DNA from: a bacterium
GTDB lineage: Bacteria; Zhuqueibacterota; Zhuqueibacteria; Zhuqueibacterales; Zhuqueibacteraceae
Length of the DNA stretch: 64,000 bases
Assembly (NCBI GenBank): GCA_023150945.1
Contig: JAKLJX010000003.1
Span: forward strand, 1-64,000
Reading direction: 5' to 3'
Below are positions 16,972 through 25,079 of this stretch, piece by piece (the stretch's first letter is position 1; every line of letters starts with the position of its first letter). The notes beneath the pieces were generated by a model that saw only the letters and a program-made list of their open reading frames with translations, was not told the origin of the DNA and did no database searches. Position numbers and translations under genes: made by a program.

Positions 16972-17640
16972 ATGAGCACCCCCGAGTTTGTGCCGCTCGC
17001 TTCCTACCGCGAATATCCGCCCGCCAAGATGGCCCAGCGCGCCGCGGCTTTCCGCGCCGAGCTGCAGCGCCGGCGCAGCGTGCGCCACTTTGCCGCACGG
17101 CCGGTGCCGCGCGGCGTGATTGAAGACTGCCTGCTGGCCGCCGGCAGCGCGCCGAGCGGCGCCAACCTGCAGCCCTGGCATTTTGCCGCGGTCAGTGATC
17201 CCGCGATCAAAAGCCGGATTCGCGCGGCCGCGGAGAAGGAAGAACACGAATTTTACCACCATCGCGCGCCGCAGGAATGGTTGCAGGCGCTGGCGCCGCT
17301 GGGCACGGATGAGCACAAACCCTACCTCGAAGACGCAGCCTGGCTCATTGCCATTTTTGCGCAAAGCTACTCGCGGTTGCCTGACGGCGGCATAGTCAAG
17401 AACTACTATGTCACCGAGTCGGTCGGCATTGCCACCGGCATGTTGCTCACCGCGATTCATCACGCCGGGCTGGTGGCCCTCACGCACACGCCCAGCCCCA
17501 TGGGATTTTTGAACCGCATTCTGGCGCGGCCGGAGAATGAACGCCCGTTTTTGCTGCTGGTGGTGGGCTATCCGGCGGAACTGGCGGTCGTGCCGAGAAT
17601 CAGCAAAAAGCCGTTGCACGAAATTGCGACGTTCGTGTGA
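16972..17640 (+). CDS. Nitroreductase-family flavoprotein of the iodotyrosine deiodinase (IYD) type
   Basis: A 222-aa FMN enzyme. RRSVRHF and [13 protein letters not shown] are the FMN-binding motifs. The lid that distinguishes IYD from other nitroreductases is present: E91, Y95 (EHEFY) and K116 (DEHKPYL) match the Glu-Tyr-Lys triad of human IYD with identical spacings of 4 and 21 residues. The C-terminal [20 protein letters not shown] block is also typical. IYDs reductively dehalogenate iodo-, bromo- and chlorotyrosine; bacterial homologues exist. ATG 16972 has AAGGAG upstream; the longer frame back to 16609 overlaps the deaminase. Confidence 0.88.
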   Translation: MSTPEFVPLASYREYPPAKMAQRAAAFRAELQRRRSVRHFAARPVPRGVIEDCLLAAGSAPSGANLQPWHFAAVSDPAIKSRIRAAAEKEEHEFYHHRAPQEWLQALAPLGTDEHKPYLEDAAWLIAIFAQSYSRLPDGGIVKNYYVTESVGIATGMLLTAIHHAGLVALTHTPSPMGFLNRILARPENERPFLLLVVGYPAELAVVPRISKKPLHEIATFV

Positions 17641-17724
17641 ATCATCAAGGCCGGCAATCACACATAGTCATCATCGGAATCGTAAAGTCATTGGGAGCGC
17701 GGAAAGAGACTTCTTGATGTCACA

Positions 17725-17742
17725 ACGCTGCGGTCGCAGCGT
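17725..17742. repeat. Perfect 18-bp hairpin upstream of proline dehydrogenase
   Basis: ACGCTGCG and CGCAGCGT are separated by two bases. It lies 48 bp before the proline dehydrogenase ATG, in a 150-bp gap. It may be a regulatory or processing hairpin; no T-run follows. Confidence 0.5.
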
Positions 17743-17790
17743 CGCTGCGGAGAGAGAGAAAAAAAACGTATTGGAAGGGAGGAGAATACG

Positions 17791-18717
17791 ATGAGTTTCG
17801 CCCGCAATGCCTTGTTGTGGATTTCAGAGAATCGCACGCTGCGTCAAAAGCTGCCGCGCTACGCCTTTGTTCGCCGCGCCGTGTCGCGTTTCATGCCCGG
17901 CGAAGAATTGGCCGACGCCCTGCAGGCCGCGGCGAATCTGCGCGAAAAAAAGATCGGCACCATTCTCACCCGCCTGGGCGAAAATGTGTCCAACGCCGCG
18001 GAAACCCACGAGGTGACCGAGCACTATCTCGCGGCGCTGCCGGTGATTCAACAACGCGGCCTGGATGCCCGCATTTCCGTGAAACTGACCCAGCTCGGAT
18101 TGGACGTTGATGAGGAGTTGTGCCGCCAGAATCTCTCTGCCCTCGTGGCAGGGGCGGCAGCGGTGGGAAATTGGGTGTGGATCGACATGGAGCAAAGTGC
18201 CTATGTCGAGCGCACGCTGGCGCTCTATCGGCGGGTGCGCACGCAGCATGCAAACGTGGGCGTTTGTCTGCAGGCATATCTCTACCGCACCAAGGATGAT
18301 CTCGCCGCCTTGCTGCCGATCGCGCCGGCCATTCGTTTGGTGAAGGGCGCCTATCGCGAACCTGCCGCGATCGCCTTTCCCCGCAAAGCCCAGGTCGATG
18401 CCAATTTTCTCGCCCTCACCGAGATCCTGCTTGCGAATGTGAAACCGCGCGGCGTCAGCGTGGGCATTGCGACGCACGATCAGGTCCTGATCCACCAGAC
18501 GCAGCAAATGGCGGAGGCCTTCGGCTTGGCCCCGGCCGACTATGAGTTTCAACTGTTGTACGGCATACAAACCGCGGAACAACTGCGCCTCGCTGCCGCG
18601 GGCTATCGCATGCGCACGCTGATCAGCTATGGCAGTTATTGGTTTCCCTGGTACATGCGCCGCCTGGCGGAACGGCCGGCAAATGTTCTCTTTGTCTTGA
18701 AGAATCTGTTTTCATGA
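17791..18717 (+). CDS. Monofunctional proline dehydrogenase
   Basis: A 308-aa FAD enzyme that oxidises proline to pyrroline-5-carboxylate and passes electrons to the quinone pool. The length matches monofunctional ProDH (about 300 aa), not the fused PutA. Conserved elements of the barrel are visible: KLTQLG, WIDMEQSAYVERTL, LQAYLYRT, RLVKGAYREP, GIATHD, and the C-terminal FQLLYGIQ and YRMRTLISYGSYWFPWYMRRLAERPAN that close the active site. The ATG has a strong GGGAGGAG Shine-Dalgarno. No P5C dehydrogenase is adjacent. Confidence 0.95.
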   Translation: MSFARNALLWISENRTLRQKLPRYAFVRRAVSRFMPGEELADALQAAANLREKKIGTILTRLGENVSNAAETHEVTEHYLAALPVIQQRGLDARISVKLTQLGLDVDEELCRQNLSALVAGAAAVGNWVWIDMEQSAYVERTLALYRRVRTQHANVGVCLQAYLYRTKDDLAALLPIAPAIRLVKGAYREPAAIAFPRKAQVDANFLALTEILLANVKPRGVSVGIATHDQVLIHQTQQMAEAFGLAPADYEFQLLYGIQTAEQLRLAAAGYRMRTLISYGSYWFPWYMRRLAERPANVLFVLKNLFS

Positions 18718-18844
18718 AGCGAGACCAACCGCAGCGTTTGGCAAGATTGAGCTCAATCGGGATCAATCAACAATCCCAGACGAACGCGAGTCTGCGGCAA
18801 GGCTTCACCAAGTGAGCCTGGATTTTCAGCAGTGGGACGTGCCC

Positions 18845-19213
18845 TCATGCCGCTGGTTTTACCGCTCCCTGCTGTTTCAGCAGTTTCACGATCCTGGCAT
18901 GATGGGTGACGCCCCAGCCGGCAATGCTCTCGAGAATCGGTTTGAGCGTGCGGCCAAACGGACTCAAGGCATATTCAACGCGCGGCGGCACTTCGGCGTA
19001 AACCGTGCGCGCCACCAGGCCATCCTTCTCCAACTCGCGCAATTGCTGCGTCAGCATTTTCGCGGTGATGCCGGGCAGCGCCCGTTTCAGCCCGCCGAAG
19101 CGCACGATCTCCTGCTGATGCAGCTTCCACAAGATGCGCGGTTTCCACTTCCCGCTGATCAATTCCAGGCTGGTTTCCACCGGGCAGGCATGAATGCGGC
19201 CAAGGCAGCTCAT
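18845..19213 (-). CDS. HxlR-family winged-helix transcriptional regulator
   Basis: A 122-aa regulator. The HxlR hallmark CPVETSLELISGKWKPRILW begins at residue 10 and is followed by FGGLKRALPGITAKMLTQQLRELEKDGLV, the winged helix, and the YAEVPPRVEYALSPFG wing. The conserved Cys near the N-terminus is redox- or electrophile-sensing in some relatives (for example HypR, QorR). It is divergent from a DJ-1/PfpI-like gene, the usual arrangement for a local regulator. It probably controls that neighbour and itself. Confidence 0.92.
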   Translation of the reverse strand: MSCLGRIHACPVETSLELISGKWKPRILWKLHQQEIVRFGGLKRALPGITAKMLTQQLRELEKDGLVARTVYAEVPPRVEYALSPFGRTLKPILESIAGWGVTHHARIVKLLKQQGAVKPAA

Positions 19214-19263
19214 GGGTCTCCTCAGTATCGTTTTGGATAGTAGGTACCGGAAAAGTGCATACT

Positions 19264-19291
19264 TGACGAATCGAGAGCAGTTTAATACATT
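19264..19291 (+). promoter_or_regulatory. Promoter of the DJ-1/PfpI-like gene
   Basis: TTGACG at about 19263-19268, a 17-bp spacer and TACATT at 19286-19291 lie about 50 bp before the coding start. A near-palindrome AAGTGCATACTT immediately upstream (about 19252-19263) is a candidate HxlR operator touching the -35 box. Confidence 0.6.
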
Positions 19292-19344
19292 GCGCGCAAC
19301 AAATCAAGCTTGTTGTCTGCACTTTTCTCTGGAGGACGATGCGT

Positions 19345-20091
19345 ATGAGCGCGAACATCGATGTCTTGAACCCCGACCAGCCGAAGCGCGTGTTGATGGT
19401 CGTGGCCAACCCCGCGGTTTCGCAAACCACCGGCTGGCCCATTGGTTTTTGGGCGGCCGAATTGACCCACCCGTATTACGAGTTCACCGAAAAGGGCTAT
19501 CAGGTTGAGATTGTCAGCCCGCAAGGCGGCAAACTGCAAATCGATTCGTTCAGTGATCCGCGCGACACCAGTGGCTACTCGGCGCATGATCTGATCAGCA
19601 TGGGCTTTTTGAGCACGCCACAACTCGCCGCGCTGCTGGACGAGACGCGCAGCATCGCTGCCGTGAAAATCGCGGACTATGACGCGCTGTTTCTCGCCGG
19701 CGGCCAGTCGCCGATGTACACTTTCATCAATGACACGAAACTGCACCAGTTCGTGGCCGGTTTCTATGAAGCCGGCAAGGTCGTGGCCATTGTGTGTCAC
19801 GGCACCTGTGTGCTGCTGAAAACCAGGCTCTCCAGCGGCAAGCTGCTCGTCGAAGGCAAAACCTGGACGGGCTTCGCCAATTCCGAAGAGCAATTTGCGG
19901 ACGCGTTTGTCGGCAAGCGCATTCAGCCGTTTTGGATCGAAGACGAGGCGAAGCAGATTCCCAACACCAACTTCATTGTGAGCGGCCGCTTCAAGCCGTT
20001 TGCAGTGCGCGACGGCCGCTTGATCACCGGGCAGCAACAATATTCCGGGGCCGCCGCGGCCAGGTTGGTGATCGAAGCCCTGGGGGTGTGA
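19345..20091 (+). CDS. DJ-1/PfpI-family type 1 glutamine amidotransferase-like protein
   Basis: A 248-aa protein of the DJ-1/PfpI superfamily, Hsp31-like branch. The nucleophile elbow AIVCHGTC is intact, with the acidic partner in the N-terminal sheet and the FLAGGQSPMYTF loop conserved. Members act as glyoxalase III or chaperones, or respond to reactive carbonyls. GGAGG at about 19331-19335 favours ATG 19345 over ATG 19339. The divergent HxlR regulator fits induction by reactive electrophiles. Confidence 0.88.
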   Translation: MSANIDVLNPDQPKRVLMVVANPAVSQTTGWPIGFWAAELTHPYYEFTEKGYQVEIVSPQGGKLQIDSFSDPRDTSGYSAHDLISMGFLSTPQLAALLDETRSIAAVKIADYDALFLAGGQSPMYTFINDTKLHQFVAGFYEAGKVVAIVCHGTCVLLKTRLSSGKLLVEGKTWTGFANSEEQFADAFVGKRIQPFWIEDEAKQIPNTNFIVSGRFKPFAVRDGRLITGQQQYSGAAAARLVIEALGV

Positions 20092-20669
20092 TGAGCGTTC
20101 GGCGTGGCGCCTGCAGGCGCAGTGTCGGATGAACTTTCAACGTCCGCAGGCGCTGCGACGATGACGCTTGCACTGCTGCAATCACGCAGCTCTGGACTTC
20201 GGCAGCAGCCCACCAGCGGCCGGAGCTGCCAACCTGAAGCCACACCATACTCCTACCCTGTTGTTCGAGTTTGAATGAACAGTCTATTTGAGAGGTCGGT
20301 GGTCAGGAACCTGTGCGGAAATGAGCGTTGCGCCTGGGGATTCACCAGGCCACAAGGCGCTCAGAGTTGGAATGAGATTTTGAAAGTCTATGGCAGAATG
20401 ATTCATCGGTAGAACGATTTGAAATAATTCTGTCGAGAAATCATCCTGCCAAGGCTTTTTTCGGCGAGGCTCGATTACTTCGGCGCATTGCGGCGGAAGA
20501 ACCTTATCTCCGATGGCCACCGAAGACACCGAGTTTCGTGGAGCCGTTATTTGGTGCTGCGCAGAAGGTTTGATTCGCAGCTTGCCTGCAAAGCAGGGTG
20601 GTCCACTACTGGATGATAACCGTGGCGGAGGTACTGCTTGAAGCCACAATTTACATGCAAGAGGCCATT
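20092..20669. other. 578-bp intergenic region without a recognisable gene
   Basis: There is no supported ORF. A perfect 14-bp palindrome, GCGCCTGCAGGCGC (20107-20120), lies 16 bp after the DJ-1-like stop. The rest shows nothing I can assign. Confidence 0.5.
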
Positions 20670-21287
20670 ATGAAAATCGCTGTTATTGGTGCCGGCAATG
20701 TTGGCGGCGCACTGGCTCTGGCTTGGGCGCGGGCCGGCCATGAAATCGTTTTGGGTGTGCGAAATCCCGAGGATCACGAGATCAAAGCGCTGGTCGTGGC
20801 GCACCAGAACATCACTGCTGGCACCGTGCCCGAGGCCGCGAACGCTGCCGGGATCATTCTCGTTGCGGTTCCGGTTGCGGCGATCATCGACGTCGCCCGG
20901 GCGCTGGGCGAAGTGAAGGACAAGATCATCATCGATGCGACCAATTCGCTGTTTCAGAAGCCGGCGCCTTATGCGCACGGCGTGGAAGCCTTCAAAGCCG
21001 TGACCCGGTGCGCGGACGTGGTCAAATGCTTCAATTCCACCGGTTTCGAGAACATGGCCGATCCGCGTTATGGCGAAGTCAGCGCGGACATGTTTGTTGC
21101 CGGCAGCAGTTCAAGAGGCAAGGAATTCGCGCGGCAGCTCGCGCTGGCTGCCGGCTTTGCGGAATGCTATGATTTCGGCGGGGATGACAAAGTCGCGCTG
21201 CTCGAACAGTTCGCGCTGGCGTGGATCAACCTGGCGATCATGCAGAAGTATGGCCGCAGTATTACCTTCAAAATCCTGCGGCGCTAG
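20670..21287 (+). CDS. NADPH-dependent F420-reductase-like oxidoreductase (second paralogue)
   Basis: A 205-aa Rossmann protein beginning MKIAVIGAGNVGGALALAW. It has the GxGxxG nucleotide motif, a VRNPEDHEIKAL NADP segment and KCFNSTGFENMADPRYG, the family hallmark region. It is about the same length as, and homologous to, the protein at 11580-12227. The ATG at 20670 has AGAGG six bases upstream; the in-frame ATG at 20655 is less well placed. A hairpin repeat follows directly after the stop codon. Confidence 0.85.
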   Translation: MKIAVIGAGNVGGALALAWARAGHEIVLGVRNPEDHEIKALVVAHQNITAGTVPEAANAAGIILVAVPVAAIIDVARALGEVKDKIIIDATNSLFQKPAPYAHGVEAFKAVTRCADVVKCFNSTGFENMADPRYGEVSADMFVAGSSSRGKEFARQLALAAGFAECYDFGGDDKVALLEQFALAWINLAIMQKYGRSITFKILRR

Positions 21288-21289
21288 TA

Positions 21290-21428
21290 TTTTGTTACTT
21301 TGAGTTGTATAAGGGATTCCGAGTGTCATTCAGAAGGAATCTTGTGAGGCACCTGGCGCCGCGCTCGAATCTTCACAGGATCCTTGCAGGATGACATGGG
21401 TGGTGGCTGTACATTTCAAGGTAACAGA
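21290..21428. repeat. Nested inverted repeat, family 3, copy 1
   Basis: The inner arms 21322-21346 (GTGTCATTCAGAAGGAATCT...) and 21372-21396 (ending GGATGACAT) pair imperfectly. The outer arms 21290-21309 (TTTTGTTACTTTGAGTTGTA) and 21410-21428 (TACATTTCAAGGTAACAGA) also pair. It lies 2 bp after a stop codon and resembles mobile hairpin repeats common in metagenomic genomes. A second copy of the inner part lies at 61512-61581. Confidence 0.75.
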
Positions 21429-21527
21429 CCACTAGCCTGCGCGGCATGAAATGGCTTACCCGGCGTTGCGCCGGCACGGCGCGTATCCAAGCTCACCTCA
21501 AACAAGAATCTCACCGGCGGCGCGAAC

Positions 21528-22391
21528 TTACGCGCCGTGATGTTCTCGCTCCAAAAACTCTCTCACTGCGGTGATGTCGGAGGGCATTGTCAAGTCCGGC
21601 ACGTGCTCGGCGCGGCGGATGGTGAACACCGCTTGCGGATTACGCTCCACCAGTAACTTCACCGCGGCCGGCAATTCTTTCTCCTGGCGCACGGGATGCA
21701 ACGGCACTGCGGCGAGGCAGGGCAGAATGTCATCATAGGCGAAGCGGAACAGGTTCATGCTCACGCCCACGCGGCCGTCCTGATCCGCCAGTTGCACCAG
21801 CGTCGCGGGGTCGGGCTTTTCGATGATGTTGCGCAGGAATCCCCGGCTGTCTTTTTCAATCACCGCGAACTGGGCGATGCGTTCGGACGAAAACTGCAGC
21901 GCGGCGCGATCATAATCGATCATGGCGTTGGCATGCGTTTCCTGCAGCAGCCCGTGCAAGGCCGCGGTAGAGTAGAGGTTGTCGCTGTTGCACACGGTGA
22001 ACGACTGCCCGCGCCAATCCGGCCGGGCAGCCAAACCGTGCCACAGCGCATCAGCAGTGCCCAGCGGTCGGGCGCGGCCGGGCGGGATCGGCTGCGCGGC
22101 ATAGCCGAGGTTGAGCCGGTCGAACTGGCGCGCGCCGCCCTGATCGTAGTAGGCACGAATCGATTGATCTTTCTCACCGATGACGATCATCACCTCGCGG
22201 TAGCCGGCAGCGGCAACATTACGCAGCAAGTAATCGAGAAAGGGGCGCGCCTGCTCTCCCACGCCAATCATGGCCTTGGGTTTGGTGGCGGCCTCGTGCC
22301 GCAAGCCGGGCGGCAGCATGGCTTCGGCGGCGGCGTTTTTCATGCGTGATGAAATGCCGCCGGCAAGAATCACGAGGTTCGGCTGACTCAT
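21528..22391 (-). CDS. Sugar-phosphate nucleotidyltransferase family protein
   Basis: A 287-aa GT-A-fold enzyme that joins a sugar-1-phosphate to an NTP. The N-terminal LVILAGGISSRM is the nucleotide-binding signature; TKPKAMIGVGEQARPFLDYLL carries the conserved Lys, and FTVCNSDNLYS the metal-binding Asp. FAVIEKDSRGFLRNIIEKPD is the usual sugar-binding segment. Its ATG overlaps the stop of the upstream sugar kinase by 4 bp, so the pair probably salvages a free sugar to an NDP-sugar. The sugar is unknown. Confidence 0.87.
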   Translation of the reverse strand: MSQPNLVILAGGISSRMKNAAAEAMLPPGLRHEAATKPKAMIGVGEQARPFLDYLLRNVAAAGYREVMIVIGEKDQSIRAYYDQGGARQFDRLNLGYAAQPIPPGRARPLGTADALWHGLAARPDWRGQSFTVCNSDNLYSTAALHGLLQETHANAMIDYDRAALQFSSERIAQFAVIEKDSRGFLRNIIEKPDPATLVQLADQDGRVGVSMNLFRFAYDDILPCLAAVPLHPVRQEKELPAAVKLLVERNPQAVFTIRRAEHVPDLTMPSDITAVREFLEREHHGA

Positions 22392-23485
22392 ACACTCTCC
22401 GCTGCTGCGAGCTGCGTGCCGCAATCCACCTGCACGAGGTGGGCCTTTCCGCCTGCCGCCGTGATGGCGGCCGCCACTTTTTCTGGCTGCTCCGGGGCAT
22501 AGACGAACATGCACCCGCCGCCCCCCGAGCCGTTGATCTTGCCGCCGTACGCGCCGGCGGCCAGGGCGGCGTCGAGCATACGGTCGATCTTCGGCGTGGA
22601 AATGCGAAGTTGGTCACGCAGAATGTTCTGACATTCATTCAACAAAGCGCCCAGGCGATGTTGGTCCACGCGCGGCTGCTGCAACAACGACCAGGCGGTG
22701 CGGGTCAAGTCGCGATTCGCCACGGTGCCCCACAGCAAAGCGGCTGATTCACGGTCGCAGCCGGCGGTGTAGCGGTCAAGTTCTGCCAGCGGCACGGTGT
22801 GCAACGAAAACGCCGGATGCTTTCTTTTGAGCTGCGCCACCCATGCCAGCACGCCGCTCTTGACGCGGGCAAGAATGGCGGTCGTGTCCTTCGGCTCGCC
22901 GGAATCGCCCAGCACAATGGTTCCCAATTGCGCCGGCAGTCGCTCGATCTGCAGTTCGGGATGAAACTCGATGCCGATTACGCCGCCCAGCGCCGTGGCG
23001 TAGTGATCCATCATGCCGCCCGGCTCGTGGAATTCCAGCACCTCGGCCGCGTGCGCCAGGGCCGCGCAGGCCGTGGGCGCGAGCGTGCGCTGCTGATCGC
23101 TCAAGCGCGCCAACAAATTTACCCAGGCCACCACCAGCGCCGAGGAGCTCGACGTGCCGGAGTTGATGGGAATATCGCCACGCACGAGGCCGCGCAAGCC
23201 GTGGGAGAAGGTGAAGCCGGCGCGCTGCAGCACATTCACCGCGCTGCGGAAATAATCGCGGGCGTCGCGATAAGGCACACAGTCCTCGATGGTGAACGCG
23301 ACTTCGGCGTGCACGTCCGGCAGCGCGAGTTCGATGCGTTTGTCGTCACCGCGGTGGCCGCTGATGGTGATGCGCCGGGAAATGGCGCACGGAATCACCG
23401 GCAGATCGAGGTAATCTTGATGTTCGCCGAACAGGCACACCCGGCCGGGCGCAGAGGCGCTCAGCCGTTCTTGCGATTGCGTCAT
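22388..23485 (-). CDS. GHMP-family sugar kinase (galactokinase-like)
   Basis: A 365-aa kinase. APGRVCLFGEHQDYLDLPVI is the galactokinase-type N-terminal signature, INSGTSSSSALVVAW is the GHMP phosphate loop and INGSGGGGCMFVYA is the C-terminal motif. Together these indicate phosphorylation of a sugar at C1. FHEPGGMMDHYATALGG carries the catalytic Asp region. ATG 23485 was chosen at the start of the conserved fold; upstream in-frame sequence lacks conservation. It is coupled by a 4-bp overlap to the nucleotidyltransferase. Galactose, N-acetylhexosamine, fucose and heptose analogues are all possible. Confidence 0.87.
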   Translation of the reverse strand: MTQSQERLSASAPGRVCLFGEHQDYLDLPVIPCAISRRITISGHRGDDKRIELALPDVHAEVAFTIEDCVPYRDARDYFRSAVNVLQRAGFTFSHGLRGLVRGDIPINSGTSSSSALVVAWVNLLARLSDQQRTLAPTACAALAHAAEVLEFHEPGGMMDHYATALGGVIGIEFHPELQIERLPAQLGTIVLGDSGEPKDTTAILARVKSGVLAWVAQLKRKHPAFSLHTVPLAELDRYTAGCDRESAALLWGTVANRDLTRTAWSLLQQPRVDQHRLGALLNECQNILRDQLRISTPKIDRMLDAALAAGAYGGKINGSGGGGCMFVYAPEQPEKVAAAITAAGGKAHLVQVDCGTQLAAAESV

Positions 23486-23622
23486 TGTGGCTTGCGTTGT
23501 CAAACTCGTGATACTGGCGGGCGGCCACAGCCGGCCGCAGGCTGCCTCAAAGTCCGCCAATATGCTGACGAGGCAGGAGAAAAGCAAGCTGCCTGAAAGG
23601 GGAGGATGAGTGGAGCAGAGCT

Positions 23623-23841
23623 TCAGGAAAAAGCATAGGCTGCAGCGGAACCGTGCGCCGGCATTTGCCGCTGCCAGTCATCCAGGGATTGATTGAAGGT
23701 GGTGATGTAGAGTTCGAAGCAGGGATTGCACTTTCTGAGATGCGTGCGGATGCGCGCTTTCTCGGTTCCAAAAACCGCACCGGCTACATAAGACGCAAAT
23801 TCGCGGCTGCCCAGACATTCTTCGCGGGTACAGTCCAACAT
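23623..23841 (-). CDS. 72-aa zinc-finger-like mini-protein (anti-sigma zf-HC2 type)
   Basis: A small protein. Residues 1-45 resemble the zf-HC2 fold of anti-sigma factors: CTREECLG, then a helix, then a THLRKCNPCFELY stretch with H-x3-C-x2-C spacing. The tail has no transmembrane segment. A strong GAGGAGG Shine-Dalgarno five bases before ATG 23841 supports that it is translated. No ECF sigma factor is adjacent. It lies between the ABC permease and the sugar kinase on the same strand. The function is uncertain. Confidence 0.7.
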   Translation of the reverse strand: MLDCTREECLGSREFASYVAGAVFGTEKARIRTHLRKCNPCFELYITTFNQSLDDWQRQMPAHGSAAAYAFS

Positions 23842-23922
23842 GATTGCCTCCTCTGAGTGTGTGTCCCAAATTCCAAGACACCGGAGGCACGGGAATTTCC
23901 TGCAAAAAATGCGGCGGGGTAT

Positions 23923-25023
23923 TCAACTTTCCAGCGTCATTTTGAACTTGCGGACGCTGATTATCATCAGCAGCAGGCCAAAGCCGGCGAGAATGAGCAG
24001 AAAAGACCAGATCTCCGCGAGCGTGTTGCCTTTGAGCAACACGCCGCGAATGACGGGCAGGAAATAACGCGCGGGAACAACGTAGGTCACCCACTGCAGT
24101 ATTTGCGGCATGCTGGCGATGGGAAAAATGAATCCGGAGAGCATGATGGTGGGCAGCAGCGAAGCGAGCAGGGCGGCCATCATCGCCACTTGTTGCGTGC
24201 GCGCCGCGGTGGAGACCAGCAGGCCCAGCGCCAGCGCCACGAACACGAACAGCAGCGCCGCAGCCAGAATCAAAACCAGGCTGCCGAGGATCGGCACTGC
24301 AAACCAGAAGTGGGCGACCAGCAGAATGAGGATGCCGTCCACGAACGCCAGCAGAATGTAGGGCACGACTTTGCCCGCCACGATTTCCAGCGGCCGCACC
24401 GGCGAAACCAAAATCTGCTCCATGGTGCCGGTCTCCTTCTCCCGCGCAATGGTGACACTGGTGAGCAGGGCGGAGATCATCATCAAGATCAAAGCCACCA
24501 GCGCGGGCACGAAGAAGTAGGAGCTTTTCAGGGCGGGATTGTAGGCGATGGTGGTGCGCACTTCAAAAGGCAGATCGCTGCCGCGCTCGAGGTTGTACAG
24601 TTGCAGAACCGCGGTGGCATAGTTGCGAATGCCCTGCGCCGTGTTGGAGTCGCTGGCGTCGACCAGCAACTGCACCGCGGCCGGCGCCGGCTGCGCCAGG
24701 CGGGACGCAAAATCGTGCGGGATGAGCAGCGCGAGCTTGGCCCGGCGCTGCTGGAACAGTTTGTCGATTTCCTCCGTCCCACCGCTGTAGTCCTTCACCG
24801 TGAAGAATCGGCTGCCGGCAAAAGCGCGCACCAGCTCGCGGCTGGCCGGTGTGTTGGAATGGTCGAAGACCGCCAGGTTGATATTCTGAATCTCCATGTT
24901 GATGGCGTAGCCATAGATCATCAACATCAACACCGGCATGGCAAACACGATCAGGAGTGTGCGCACGTCGCGCCGGATGTGGATGAACTCCTTGCGAATG
25001 ATCGGGATGATGCGGGAGGACAT
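23923..25023 (-). CDS. ABC-2 type transporter permease (YhhJ/YbhR-like)
   Basis: A 366-aa inner-membrane protein. It has an N-terminal helix (IRKEFIHIRRDVRTLLIVFAMPVLMLMIYG), a large periplasmic domain of about 150 residues and five C-terminal helices with the ABC-2 signature region (REKETGTMEQILVSPVRPLEIVAGK). It forms the membrane channel of the adjacent tripartite efflux system. Only one permease gene is present beside two ATPase genes, so it may homodimerise. Confidence 0.92.
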   Translation of the reverse strand: MSSRIIPIIRKEFIHIRRDVRTLLIVFAMPVLMLMIYGYAINMEIQNINLAVFDHSNTPASRELVRAFAGSRFFTVKDYSGGTEEIDKLFQQRRAKLALLIPHDFASRLAQPAPAAVQLLVDASDSNTAQGIRNYATAVLQLYNLERGSDLPFEVRTTIAYNPALKSSYFFVPALVALILMMISALLTSVTIAREKETGTMEQILVSPVRPLEIVAGKVVPYILLAFVDGILILLVAHFWFAVPILGSLVLILAAALLFVFVALALGLLVSTAARTQQVAMMAALLASLLPTIMLSGFIFPIASMPQILQWVTYVVPARYFLPVIRGVLLKGNTLAEIWSFLLILAGFGLLLMIISVRKFKMTLES

Positions 25024-25041
25024 GGAGTGATGGTCAGGTGT

Positions 25042-25076
25042 CAGTTATCAGTTATCAGTTATCAGTTATCAGTGAT
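25042..25076. repeat. Five tandem copies of a 7-bp repeat (CAGTTAT)
   Basis: Four perfect CAGTTAT heptamers and a fifth CAGTGAT lie in the 56-bp gap between the ABC ATPase stop and the permease start. On the transcribed strand they read ATAACTG. Because the unit is 7 bp, length changes alter spacing between coupled genes. No function is visible. Confidence 0.85.
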
Positions 25077-25079
25077 TGC

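Noticed and set aside
25042-25076. A CRISPR array
   Set aside because: The repeated unit is only 7 bp without spacers; it is a simple tandem repeat. No CRISPR array was seen in the window.
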